DNA from: Riptortus pedestris
Taxonomy: Eukaryota > Arthropoda > Insecta > Hemiptera > Alydidae
Assembly (NCBI GenBank): GCA_019009955.1
Contig: CM032229.1
Span: 80,956,001-81,020,000 of the forward strand
Length of the DNA: 64,000 nt
Direction of reading: 5' to 3'
The notes beneath the pieces are model-generated. The model was not told the origin of the DNA and did not search any database. It saw nothing but the letters and a program-made list of their open reading frames with translations. Made by a program: the position numbers and the translations under genes. Shown here piece by piece: positions 1-11,600 of the stretch (position 1 is its first letter; each line of letters starts with the position of its first letter).

Positions 1-169
1 AAACTCTTGATGGTACTCTTAGCTTCTAGGGAAATTATAAATGCTTATGAAATAAAGATTTAATTACTAATTAATATTAACCAGTATTTTTAATATTGTA
101 AATGCCCAAGAGGGCGGAACGTTTCCTCTAAAACAAAAAAAGAAGAGTATTGATAATACCTGAAGATCT

Positions 170-900
170 TCATTATTGCCTTAATTACTTTTATTAGTTC
201 AGTAAGGATAAGGTGCATATAATATTATGTGATCTTTCTGATCACCATAGCATTAATTATCTTTAATATTCAAATTAGACTACCTCCACTACAAAGAACA
301 AATACTTTACTAGATTTAATTATACAGTTAAAAATGCTGATTGGGAGAAAGTTGAGGATAATTTATTTGAACAGTTAAATTAAAATATTTTAAAATAATT
401 TTGACCTTGTTAAGTTTGATAATCTTAAATGCACAATATTTAAAAGCCTCTCTAAATTTACGATTGAGGAAAACTCTTTGATTAAACCAACTAATCTAAG
501 TTTTAAAAACTCTGACCGTTTCTCAAGTAGATAGGTTCCATGGTAGACAGCGAGCTGATTGAACTACGACAAGAAACCAACAAGCTCAGAAGGACTTGCC
601 AAAAAACAATATCAGATTATCAGGCTAGTTCAATTCATTACAGTGCAACATAAATATCAAAAACTACTTAAAACTTAAAGCCTTGAAAGAATATTGTAAT
701 ATCCTATGAAGGCTATACTACAAATTATGCTGAAACTCTGCAACATTTATTAGACTCTCTTACTAATGATGATAAAATTAATACTATATGATTTCTGATT
801 ACCAGCCTGAAGAAGACAACTGAAAATTAACACCACCAAGAGCGTGAAGACCGCTGGAGTACAAAACCGGTGCAAATCAGAAGAAAATATTTATACTGAC
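170..900 (+). pseudogene. Eroded non-LTR retrotransposon (endonuclease C-terminus and linker)
   Basis: Short frame fragments resemble the end of an AP-endonuclease domain: one reads LSDHHSI near 231-250, followed near 305-380 by a stretch containing KNADWEKVEDNLFEQLN, as seen just after the catalytic SDH motif of LINE endonucleases. A later open stretch near 540-640 (ELIELRQETNKLRRTC) looks like the Arg/Lys-rich linker before the reverse transcriptase. Stops and frameshifts separate the pieces, and no reverse transcriptase is seen here. The assignment rests on eye-matched motifs only. Confidence 0.35.
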
Positions 901-1030
901 ACTGACGAGCACAAATTCGTAACCACGAATCCGAAATTTTTCCCCACATCCTAAGGGAACTCGAAATAACAGAAGTTGTGGAAACATTGGGCTTCTAAGG
1001 GATGCGACTAATTAAATGCTTAAATATTAT

Positions 1031-1111
1031 AGATTCCCGCCTGGGTAACAGGAATTTATTTAGTGACGAACTCATTAAATGATATCCCGTAGTCTCACCC
1101 TGGCTAGAAAA
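1031..1111 (+). repeat. tRNA-derived SINE, middle fragment
   Basis: This matches the SINE whose fullest copy is at 49,370-49,606, covering the part after the B box up to CACCCTGGCTAGAAAA. The sequence then switches abruptly to a HINE 3' end at 1,112, exactly as in the copy at 4,003-4,130. Confidence 0.6.
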
Positions 1112-1640
1112 GTCCTCCACACAGCAGCTGCGTAAACTAAGCAGATTTCCCACGGGTGTCACGTATTTCCATTTATCTCAAAACTTAAAAGTTCAGTTAA
1201 AACAACATTTGGTATTTAGGCTTCAATGAAAGAGCTTCATAGTATAACAGCTTGTAGTTAAGACATGGGCAGGAGAGGGGCTTTACTGAAGGCCGAAAAC
1301 AAAAATGCAAATATCTCAGTTAATATTGATGTTAGAGAATAAGTGTATATAACAACATTTATTGAACATTTGGAATAAGATTGGCACTATACAATTTTTC
1401 AACCCGACCATAATAATGGAGATGTTAAGAATTTCGAAATTCTTCCCCTCTCATCATCTCATCTCGATTTCAGCCATTAATGAACTTGATCTTCCTTTTA
1501 ATATAAAACGATTATATATCAAGTTTGGTAACAATAAGACAAAAATGTTAACCTCTAGAGCTAAAGCAGACATATATATATACATACATGTATATACAAT
1601 TTTGAATGGACCTAATTAGGCGTAGGAGTAAAAATTAAAA
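1112..1640 (-). mobile_element. HINE copy, truncated at its 5' end
   Basis: Read on the minus strand this is a HINE: 3' hairpin near 1,120-1,135, subterminal motif GGGAAATCTGCT near 1,140-1,150, the interior ending in the block complementary to GGACCTAATT, and a short TA tract at 1,571-1,590. The usual 5' palindrome is missing. The element starts directly at the AAAA of a SINE. Confidence 0.55.
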
Positions 1641-2292
1641 TCAACTCTACCTCTTTTTGGTTTAATGTTGGCCATTAACAGAGTGTTTTTAGTTTTATAT
1701 GATATGGTTAAATATCAAGTTCGATAACCAATCGCTAAAAATTTAAAATGGCTTCAATTTAATTTTTACTGGGAATGATCAGTTCCCATGAAGTGTAGAA
1801 AATATTGAAAAATTAAGCCATGTCCCTTAGAGAAATTAAATAACTGGCTCAAATAAAGTAAGAAATTACAATAACGCTATGGAGGGAAGAGGGAAGGTAG
1901 GCTTCACTTGTAGAGAAAATACAGGATGGTATTAAATAATAAAAGAAAATGGTCCTTCCTCATATTTCATTTATTTTTAAATCTGCATACAAATAGAAAT
2001 GAATCTGGAATATTTTAATAATACAGTCAAATGCATGCATTTCTTGCATATATAACTAAATGTCAAATGTAAGACATGTAATGTAAAGCAAAACTTTAGT
2101 GATATAACTTGCGAGCTAAGAAAACATTAATTGATTACTTTTCTTTAACCACACTCATTTTGAATATTTTTTTTCTATTGTAAACATATTTTTATTATAA
2201 TGGCCTAAACTTTTTAAAACATCAATCACTTGATTGGAAAAGTGTAGTTGGTTTTAGAAAAGAAGAGGGTCCAATAATTATTAGGGTAGATT

Positions 2293-2338
<46 letters not shown>

Positions 2339-2991
2339 TTTTAAGGTTTTCTTCACACATATACACATTTGTATATATTCACACAAGACATAGTAGTATC
2401 AAATGGAAATCCAGTTAATTTTAAATGGTTGAAGCCAAATCAATTTATGTTCTATATAACTAATTGAGTTGCTTATTATTAATTATAGAGTTTCCATTAA
2501 ATGTTTCTGCTTACACAACTTTCATACGATACCATTGTAGTTAATTTAGCATCAGTATTTCCAATTTTATATTTTGAGATGGTCACTAGGGACTGGAAAT
2601 AGTTTTTTCCCCCCTTAAAATCTAATTAGTTATTTTTTTATTTTTTCTCCTTCTTTGTGCTTCAGTCATGTGATACATTTCTTAAATGGTAAATTTGTTC
2701 AAAGTATCTCCCATCTCTCATGGGACCTCACTATTAATTGTTAACCGCACTGTAATATCCGGGGTTAGCTACTAGCTAAGTTAGTTGGGTTTACCACCTT
2801 TCATTTCAGTAATAATGTTTATGTCAGATAAAAACCAGTTTTTCTTATGTAAATCTTTCTGTTAGAAGAGGAAATCTTCTATTTTTTCTACTGGCTGTTG
2901 GAAAAAGAGTATTTGTTGATTTTTTAAGAAGTTAAGTATTTTAACTTAAAAATCCAACACCTCTTATGCCACCCTATTTCATAATAATACT
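1641..2991. other. No gene recognised; AT-rich, (TA)n at about 2,303-2,334
   Basis: Bases 1,640-1,760 may be further diverged HINE interior, since they contain a 'ggccattaac...aaatatcaagttcgataac' pattern seen in HINEs. The rest is AT-rich sequence with a pure TA tract. I see no coding signal on either strand. Confidence 0.5.
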
Positions 2992-3671
2992 GTTGCGAAA
3001 ATTAGTGAAGGATTGGCAGAGAGAGATGTTCACATGTTTGGGGAATGTGGAGGAGATCAAAGGGTGCCACTAATGGTCGTCCCCGTCCTAGTCCCTATCA
3101 GTCCCTCCTGGAATAGTCTCGGCCTCATCCTTTGATGTTTTGCCGCTCCTCTATATAAGCATGTACAGCTCAGCCGACAGTCAAATCCCGGTAGCGCCCA
3201 TTACCGGGAACCCCTCAACCTAGCTCTATTACAACCCACCACCTCTACAACTCCCCCTTATAATAGAGCTTCCTGCTTAGGAAAAGGGAAAACTGCCATC
3301 AATAAAAAACCGACAGTCAGTTTATGCTCAACATTCTTCGAGTGATGTTCAGCACTACAGTGTGACTTAGTGCAGTGTGGTAAAGTGGTTTTATGTGAAG
3401 AACAGTGTTGTGCCGTGACTGTAAGTAACAGTTTAGTGCCGCGAAGTAAAGGACAGTGCAGTGCTTTCTTTTTGTGTACTTCAGTGACCGTGAGTGAATT
3501 ATTGGACTGTGTAATAACAAGAACAATGACGCTATCAGTGCATACTGTAAGTAGTAATTAAGAATGATTAAGCAAGTGTATTGTGCATTATTAAATAAAT
3601 TGTGCAGTGATAAAAACTGTGAAACTTGTGTGTGTTTAATTTTGCAATCCAAAAGAACTCTTATTAACAAC
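2992..3671 (+). mobile_element. Candidate solo LTR of an LTR retrotransposon
   Basis: The stretch begins TGTTGCGAAAATTAGTG and ends TTAACAACA, so it has TG...CA termini. Inside are a TATA-like CTATATAAGCATG at about 3,150, a GC-richer block before it, and AATAAA signals near 3,300 and 3,593. This promoter-then-polyA layout fits an LTR of BEL/Gypsy type. I see no adjacent internal coding region and no clear target duplication, so exact ends are uncertain. A host 5' exon or promoter is the alternative. Confidence 0.35.
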
Positions 3672-4002
3672 ATTTATTACTGGTTTTGTAATAAAACGTA
3701 ACAATACATACAAATTTTAATACACACATTCTCATAATCACAAATTTGAACTTAATATTTTGACTTAACTTTATTGTTAGGAGTTCTGAAGTAATACAGC
3801 TTAAAATACAATAGCTATACATACACTCCTGGTGATTAATTTTATCAGTCTTAATGTACAAAACAAGCACATTAGTAAAAGCAATTAAAGCTCTTAGAGC
3901 TTGTGTATTTCCTTATGACTCACAAGGCATACAAGGACTGTTTACCTCAGATGGTTGTCTCTAATACCATTATTTGCATATAAACTTTTTTTCCTTTGTA
4001 CA

Positions 4003-4130
4003 TTACTCACTTTGCCTTTAATTTCACATGGTAAATCTAGAGTGGCGAGTTTAATTCCTACCTGGGCTATAGGAATTTATTTAGTGACGAACTCATTAAA
4101 TGAAATCCGTAGTCCCACCCTGAATAGAAA
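4003..4130 (+). repeat. SINE 5' part, interrupted by a HINE
   Basis: It contains the B-box-like stretch GAGTTTAATTCCTACC and the following SINE body, ending ...CCACCCTGAATAGAAA. The missing remainder (GGGTGGTAAC onward) resumes at 5,017 after the HINE. Confidence 0.65.
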
Positions 4131-4833
4131 GTCGGTTACGCAGGGGCTGCGTAAACTAAGCAGATTTCTCACATGCCGATATAACACATGTGATCTCAAC
4201 TCCCCACATATTCTTTATTTCTATGAAAAAAAAATTGATGAGTAGAAGGTATGAGGGGGGGAGGGTTACTGAAGGCTGAAAACAAGAATGTATGGACAAC
4301 TCGTTTAGTACTTCAGTTACAAAAAAATGCATAGAACAATAATTGTAGAGCTTCAATTGTTTAACAAGATTGATTCTATAACATTTTATAATATGACTAA
4401 TAATAACAGAGATATTTTCAAATTCCCCTCCCTGACTAACCCCCCCCCCTATTCCTGGTCCGATTTTGGCCAATCACAAATATGATCTTTAATGTTGCAT
4501 AAAATGGTTAAATATCGAGTATGGTATAGTATACCAAATGAACATTTTCGAGACAAGAACGAAAAACCTTAATTGATGACGTCATAGCACATTGTATATG
4601 CTTATATCTTCCAATGGTTCCATGGAAACAATATTTGATATTTAAGCTTAGAATAAAGAGGTTCATGTTATAACAGCTTATTGTTATTAGGACATGAGTA
4701 GGAGCGGGTGTTTACTGAAGGCTGAAAAAATTCTAAATATCTCGGTTAATATTAATCTTAGAGAAAATATGTAAATAATAACATTCATAGACAAATAAAA
4801 GTTATAAAAATATTAGTTCTCTCTCTCTCTCTC

Positions 4834-4892
<59 letters not shown>

Positions 4893-5012
4893 TTGAACAG
4901 ACCTCATTTTCATCATATCCTAGGTAGGGTCAATGGGCATTTGAGGAAATTTTTCAAAAATTGAATCATGAGTACAACCCCAATAGTTGATTTCCTGTAA
5001 GGGAAATCTGTT
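4131..5012 (-). mobile_element. HINE inserted in a SINE
   Basis: This HINE spans about 882 bp. On the minus strand it starts with the 5' palindrome at 4,985-5,012, passes a central (CT)n/(TA)n tract at 4,818-4,886, and ends with GAAATCTGCT and the 3' hairpin GCAGCCCCTGCGT at 4,131-4,175. The SINE flanks join at an AAAA run on both sides, which fixes both boundaries. The interior is more diverged than in the copies at 48 kb and 54 kb, so this is probably an older insertion. Confidence 0.7.
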
Positions 5013-5016
5013 AAAA

Positions 5017-5092
5017 GGGTGGTAACATGTAGATATTCTGTCCCAAATAGCCTTAGTAGTAAAGAATGGACGTTAATAAATAATAATAATTA
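5017..5092 (+). repeat. SINE 3' part and AAT-rich tail
   Basis: It continues the SINE split by the preceding HINE. The block GTGGACGTTAATAAATAATAATAAT found at the tail of the 49.4-kb copy is present here as ATGGACGTTAATAAATAATAATAATTA. Confidence 0.65.
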
Positions 5093-5221
5093 CATTACTT
5101 GTTTATTAACTGCCATGTACCAAATGTATACTGCGTATTACGAAAAACAAAATTGTATTTATTAACACTGACTTTATGCTACTACAGTTAATTGGGATGT
5201 TTTACCTACACTTTACCATGT

Positions 5222-5362
5222 TCTTAGAGTGGGACTAAGGAGATTATTTGAAGAGTGTCACTAAATAAATTACAATGGCCCACGTGTGAATCGAAACTAA
5301 GATTCTAGGTTTACAAGTGTATTAAGGCCAACACCCTAACTCACATGGCTACCCTGAGCTCC
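5222..5362 (-). repeat. SINE copy, minus strand
   Basis: The reverse complement begins with the A-box region GGTAGCCATGTGAGTTAGG, has a degenerate B box (TTTCGATTCACACG), then runs into the body (ATTTATTTAGTGACAC). It stops at the stretch complementary to TAGAGTGGGACTAAGG and lacks the 3' tail. Confidence 0.6.
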
Positions 5363-5565
5363 TGCATATAAGACCCATTTTTAAAATTTCTTCCAAATAG
5401 TATATTACAATGAATATTTAATTTTACATTATAAACAAAATATAATGCAAAGAGCAGTAGAATTAAATTTGTAAAAAAATGGATTAATACAAATATATTA
5501 GTAGAATAAAAACATATATATATAAAATTAATTATAATAAATAATTATTCAGTGTATTTTTTTTT

Positions 5566-5569
<4 letters not shown>

Positions 5570-5619
<50 letters not shown>

Positions 5620-5636
5620 ACATAAAATTACACACA

Positions 5637-5706
<70 letters not shown>
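5570..5706. repeat. Two long (TA)n microsatellites
   Basis: Pure TA tracts at 5,570-5,614 and 5,641-5,704 are separated by 26 bp. The second abuts the 5' end of the next Helitron and is probably an expansion of that element's TATA start. Confidence 0.9.
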
Positions 5707-5711
<5 letters not shown>

Positions 5712-6704
5712 GTAACCTCTGTCTGTACATTGATTTTTTTCGCGAAATTTCACGATAACTTTTCGTTTCACATGTCATAGACACCATAACTGCATTTTGT
5801 TTCTTTGGTGTCTGTTTGTTTGTTTATTTGTTTGTTACCTTTTCACGCATAAACGGCTGAACCGAATTTTATGAAACTTGGTATGTATATTACTACTAGC
5901 CCAACTTAGACTTTAGGCTATATTATTATTCTCTAAAACAAATAGGAGTGGGGGTTATAAGGGAGGCCTGAAATTAAAAATAGCGATATTTCGTTTCATA
6001 TTGCTTTTTCAGCAAATATGCCTATAACAAAAGTGGTTTATTTTGTAATTTAGAGTAACTTTTGTTATATGCACATTTGCCGTATACGGAAGTATAAATG
6101 AGTTATACGCTAAAATCTATAGCGGGAGTCAACAATTTATTAGGCACAAAAGATTCAACCGAACTAAACCAAACTCGGTATGTGAATTAGTACTAACGCC
6201 TTCCTTATAATAAGCCATACTAACATTTCTAGGGACGGGCAGGAGTGGGGGTTATATGGGAGGCCTGAAATTAAAAATAGCGATATTTCGTTTCCTATTG
6301 CTTATTCAACAAATATGCCCATAACAAAAGTTGTTTATTTTGTTATTTGCAGTAACTTTTGTTATATACACTTTTGCCGTACACAGAAGTATAAATGAGT
6401 TATACGCTAAAAACTATAGCGGGAGTCCACAATTTTATTTGGCACAAAAGACTCAACCGAACTAAACCAAACTCGGTATGTGAATTAGGACTAACGCCTT
6501 CCTTATAATAAGCAACAATTTGGAGGACAGTAAAGACTTACATCAAAAATTAATTTTATTATTAACAAATGCCAACAACGGGTATTAACCCTAAACAGTG
6601 GGATGGGTAAATGTCAAAATATTGTGCAAAGTAAAGCCTTGCCAAAAAAATACCATCACCATTCATAAAATCAATTCCCGGGCGAAGCCGGGTATCTGAG
6701 CTAG
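5707..6704 (+). mobile_element. Non-autonomous Helitron with 298-bp monomers, copy 1
   Basis: The element has the family 5' block (AAAATTGTAACCTCTGTCTG), about two tandem monomers marked by GGAGTGGGGGTTATA at 5,945 and 6,242, and a unique tail. It ends in the hairpin CCCGGGCGAAGCCGGG followed by TATCTGAGCTAG, then T. A CTRR end with a GC-rich hairpin about ten bases upstream, without terminal inverted repeats, is the hallmark of Helitrons. No Rep/helicase coding is present, so it would need enzymes in trans. The 5' limit inside the TA tract is uncertain. Confidence 0.75.
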
Positions 6705-7544
6705 TATATATATATATATATATATATATACTAGAACAAGTAAATAGAAAGGGTGGGCGAGAATAGTAATTTGAAAAATATTTCGATAAGAAGGAATATA
6801 TTTCCTTGTTCTTATTATTTAGGATTCAATACCATAAATCATTTCTGTCCAAATAAGCCTGTAGAAATCGTTTAAATTTGATTTTAACATTTAAAATCAA
6901 AATATTTAATGAATAGTACATTTAAAGTTACTAGCCATTCATCATTACCTGTTGAAATGGATTGTAAGCTGAGTCTGAGAGATGCTGTTAGTGAATTGGA
7001 TATACCAAGTGTTCAATATCCTGTTATCTGTGATGGAAATGATTTATAATTTTGTTGAACAGCAGTCTGCAAGTGGCATGTTTAGATAGTCTGTAATTAT
7101 TACTAAAACGTTTTTTGTGTTTAAACCTTTTAATGACTTGTCATGATTTGAATTTGTCTGTAGAATGTTATGTGATATAATAATCTATATGCAAATCTGA
7201 ACTTTTAGATATTTTGTATTTCTCTTTAACTTATTTTAATACTTTTTCAAGTGTACCTTTATACAACTAAAATAAACAGTTGTATTTAAAGTTTGAAAGT
7301 TGACTATTGCTGATCGGTATTGTTCAATTAAAGGGATATGGATGTCTGTATTTTGGAATTTGTATAATGTTTCTTTACTGCTTGTGTTTATATTTACTTA
7401 AGCCAAACATGAAGGTATGTTTTAAACATTCTCTAATGATGTACCATCTATAATGAGTATTCTTGCCTAATTATCAGTGTTTTTTTATATATATTTATTC
7501 GTTTATATGAACAACATATATAAATATTACAAGCAAACGATATG
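6705..7544. other. No gene recognised
   Basis: A short TA tract follows the Helitron, then AT-rich sequence with no open reading frame, repeat or structure that I can assign. Confidence 0.5.
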
Positions 7545-8110
7545 AATGATGTAACGATTGGCATGATTATTCACTTGAGGTGGGAAGTTGTCCATTGGCA
7601 ATACCCACATTGGAGCGAACATTGGATTGTACTATTTGAATTTATACTGTTAATTACACAAGAAGATCTCTTGGCCACTTACACTTCAGACGTCGTCTTG
7701 GGTTTTCTGGAATATGGGTAGATGAAAGTGATTCGAATAAACGATCAAGATGTGCAGGAAGGAGACAGTGGAATTTCTGAAGGGTATGGACAAAAGGAAT
7801 GTTGAGGTCGTTATGGACAGTTAAATTGAATACGTAAAATGGGGAATCTGTAATTTTGCAGAGTATTCTGGATTGGAGGGTTTGGATTTTGTATGAATAT
7901 AAAGGTTTAGTGGAACCCCAAAGTTCAAGTCTGTATGTTCATATTGGTCTGAGCACTGTCGCATAAATCATTCGTTTGTTATGCAGTGATAGTTTAGATC
8001 TGTTGTCAAGTAGTCTTAGTAGAAGTCTGTACAGTCGATTCAATTCTTGTCTTTTTATTGAGATGTGAGGATTATCAGTGTATTGAGGGCCAAGCCAATA
8101 CACACTTATG
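7545..8110 (-). pseudogene. Jockey-like LINE relic, reverse transcriptase C-terminal region
   Basis: On the minus strand, read with one stop, the frame gives YWLGPQY near 8,095, then LSLHNKRMIYATVLRP, a stop, then ELWGST and later TVHNDLNIPFV. This order is the usual region downstream of the polymerase active site in Jockey/CR1-type LINEs (NKxxxYxxxLRPIWTYGxxLWG, then HxDLxIPFV). The catalytic FADD part is absent, so it is a 5'-truncated dead copy. It lies just downstream of the DNase II copy A transcript end. Confidence 0.65.
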
Positions 8111-8420
8111 TATGTCTCAGTATATTATAAATGCGCTTACGCGACCTCTGTTCTTGCTTTCGTCTGTGTATATTTGATACTGTGGAATGTGAGTTTGATT
8201 CAAATATATTAAGATACAGTTCTGGATTTATGCAATGTGAATAGTATTTAGATTTTCGAACTTCGGAAGATAGTGTTCTTGAAGTATTTCAGTTGCCTTA
8301 TTAAAATGTTGTGTCGTTATTTAATATTTTTTTCCAATAAGTTTAGAGCAATTTCAAGGCAATTTAGATTCATTGCCTTTACCATGAGGATACACAGATT
8401 GTGCATGCATGTATGTGCGA

Positions 8421-8427
<7 letters not shown>

Positions 8428-8488
<61 letters not shown>
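8428..8488. repeat. (TG)n-(TA)n microsatellite
   Basis: About nine TG units run into a pure TA tract of roughly 48 bp. The 88-codon frame crossing it encodes mostly the simple repeat and is not considered a gene. Confidence 0.9.
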
Positions 8489-8490
<2 letters not shown>

Positions 8491-8549
8491 CTCACAATGG
8501 TATTTTCACAGTAAAATATGTAGGTCTTCCTTAAAGTAGGTCTCTCTAC

Positions 8550-8555
8550 TTTATT
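8550..8555 (-). terminator. Candidate polyadenylation signal AATAAA for DNase II copy A
   Basis: The minus strand reads AATAAA here, 85-90 bases past the stop codon of copy A. This spacing is plausible for a short 3' UTR. Confidence 0.45.
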
Positions 8556-8639
8556 TTTTATGTACTTCTTTCTCTGGGAGATTCATAGTTTTGAGGGGGG
8601 GGGGGTGTCAATTGGGTTTTATCATAATGTTGTCCTAAG

Positions 8640-11600
8640 TCAATTTCCTTTGGCAGTCATACTTTCATCATTTAACGTGAATGTTGGCAATTCATTGTTA
8701 ATTGTAAGTGCTTTATAGTGGCGATGTGATGGGCAGTTTTCAGTTGTATTAATGAGGCTTTGGTAGGAGTGCCATAGCTTTGTATTATTTAAGCATACTG
8801 TTCCACCTCCTCTTCTTTCTTGTGATAACTGAAACATGCAGAATATAATATAGCATTTGAATTTTAAAATTCAGCATTGAACATTATATACATTAATCAA
8901 CATTTAACCATAATGTTATTTACATCTCTTTTATGGCACTAAGGCTAATTCCAGCAGGTTATCTACAGTTTATTACCTTTTACTAGACAGGTTGGGAGTA
9001 GAGATTTTATTTAATGAGTTTGCCACTAAATAAATTCCTATTGCAAAGATGGCAATCGAACCCACCATTCAAGGTTTACAAAGCAAGATTAATATTTTTT
9101 TATTTATTTAGTTTTGTGCCCCACAGCGATGGTGATTGTCATTATTAGGATGATATATTTACTCCTTCATGTGCTTACCTTTTTTGTACTTTTATATTAT
9201 GGAAAATATTTCTTTAATGTCTGATTCTTTCTCATATCCATGCTTTATCTAAAGAATATAATAAAAGTTATCCCTTTTAAATCTTTTTAAGTATGCTCTA
9301 GGCCTATTATATTTTATACTATATGTATTTGTAAATGTTTATATGATTTAGATATGTTAGTATTTGTGGAATATATTGGCTTCTGTCAGTTAATAGTTCT
9401 GTCATATCTTGGAGTATTTGAAGGTTTTTTCGTTGGATGCAGTCTGTCAGTATGTGCTTTATCATAAGGTGTTTGTTGCAGTATTTGCATATAGGGTTAT
9501 CAGTCCTTGTCATTAAGTGTCTATGTGTCAGGTATGTGTGGCCTATCCTGAGTCTGGCAAGAAAAACTTCCTCCCGACTAGTACTCCTATAACTCGATGG
9601 CCACTCCTTAATAGTACTTTTGATACTGCATAGGTGGTTTTTTCTTCCATCCATTTTGATTGCCATTTGTTTAGGATTCGTCTCACTATATATGTCTCAC
9701 TAAGTCTTCGTATAATAAGTTTGTGTGTATTGTTTACTTTTTAGGTCTACACATTGCTTGTTAGGTTGTCGATCTTTATTACAGAATGACCAAGAAACGA
9801 AGGAATGGAGGACGTTCAAAGCACGGGAGAGGACACGTTCAAGCAGTACGATGCACTAACTGTGCTCGATGTGCCCCTAAGGACAAAGCTATCAAGAAGT
9901 TCGTTATTAGGAGATTAAGAGAACAATGGCACCTTCGTTTTCCAAATAGGTTTTCATATTTTATTTGATGGGCTTAGGTAGAGTAGGAATTTTCTTCCTG
10001 CAGATGATGTAATTTCTTACAAGTAGATGTAATGACCTACTTTTTTAAAATATTGAATACCTCAAAAAAAATTGAGTTACTGTTGCATTTTCAACACCAG
10101 TTAATGATTATACAATTTTATTAGGCCAGTGATTCCGATAAAGAAAAACATCACATTAAAGATTTAGGAATATGCTAACAATGTAACATAGAAAAAAGTA
10201 ATAACAAATTCACAGAAGTGAAGAACATTAATCCAGAGGCAGTGTCAAAAACATATGAAAAATTACTCATGTAGTGGCTTAGAAAAGCAGTATGTTTGTA
10301 CACACAGAGTAAATATATAATAACCTGAGGGAGCAATTGCAGAGGCTGAGGTTCTAGAAGTAAGAACATCCAGAATGCTTGAGAGTTGGTGGCAGAGGCC
10401 ACAGGCCCTGCAAATACTCTATACCATAACAGTTAAACAGTGTATTTTTATTGAATAAATAGGAGATTTTCTAGAATCTCCAACCAATTTCTAAGTTTCA
10501 AAAGGCTTTATTCTAAAATCTTAAACCAGGCCATCCCCGTGTCACTTTGAGATCCAGTTACCAAACAGAGATAGCTTAAATTAGATTATCTGAACATGGG
10601 ATGAGTACTTGTTAAATACCATAACCTTTTTAAATAAATAAATATTGTCTGGATACAAATAATAAAATGCATTCAACAAGGGAAAATAAATAAAGATCTA
10701 TTTCTGGTAAACAGAATGTAAAATGTGATGTTTGTCATGACAAAATTTATGAAAAACTTACAGCTCTATTGATGTCACCAACACAAACCCAGGGAGTTGA
10801 TACAGAGTCAGATATAGCTATTTTAGAGTGATCACTATGAGAAGAAAATTGAACGTTCAGTTGTGGTATTATTACGGATTGCACATTTATTACTCTGTAA
10901 AAAAAAATATATACATATAATATACAGACTCAAAACAGAAATAATGAAGAAACTACTAGTCAAATCTGTGTCATTCCCTAAAATGCCAGCATATTTGACT
11001 TGCCTGAATTTTATACTGCAATTTGAAGGGAGGGGATGTGCGTCATTAATCCATGTTTCCACATATAAAGTTGTTTCTAAGCTCTTTGCAACCCACTCAT
11101 ACAAGTCTGAAAAATAAAATTTAATCTAATAATAATTAAATGAATAACAACAATAAAAAGTCTGTCATGCAGAGGCTGCATAAACAAAGCAGATTTCCCA
11201 TGTGAAAGTTTACAATAGATAAAACTACATACAGGTAACACCTTCATGAATATTAAGAGAATAAATACAAACGGTAATGACAAATGATTCAGTCAATTTA
11301 AATTTTAATAATCTCCACAACGGAAAACATCTGACTTGTAAACAAACGGGTCTGCCAACCTCTTAGAGCTGAACAGACAGATAGAAAAATTCTAGACCGG
11401 AAAGAAAAACAATTACTAACACATTCCACTAACAAGAAGGAATTATATTTACACAGTATCTTGAAGAGTTCTTTCTTTTATATTTCAAGACAATATTTGA
11501 AATTACTTTAGTACCCATATTGTGGTTTGGATTGCACATATAGTATAAAGTTGATAATAAGTTCAGGGGCTCGGTAAGAAATTAAAGTGTTATCCAGAGG

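Noticed and set aside
3317..3673. 118-codon minus-strand frame
   Set aside because: No domain or compositional support; it lies in the candidate LTR.
8273..8539. 88-codon frame with a YIYIYI tract
   Set aside because: Most of it is the (TG)n(TA)n microsatellite; similar YIYI frames occur at several other TA tracts.
9786..9968. Functional RPS26 gene nested in the DNase II intron
   Set aside because: Homology stops after 42 codons, the following 18 codons are unrelated, and no further RPS26 exons with splice sites are seen downstream.
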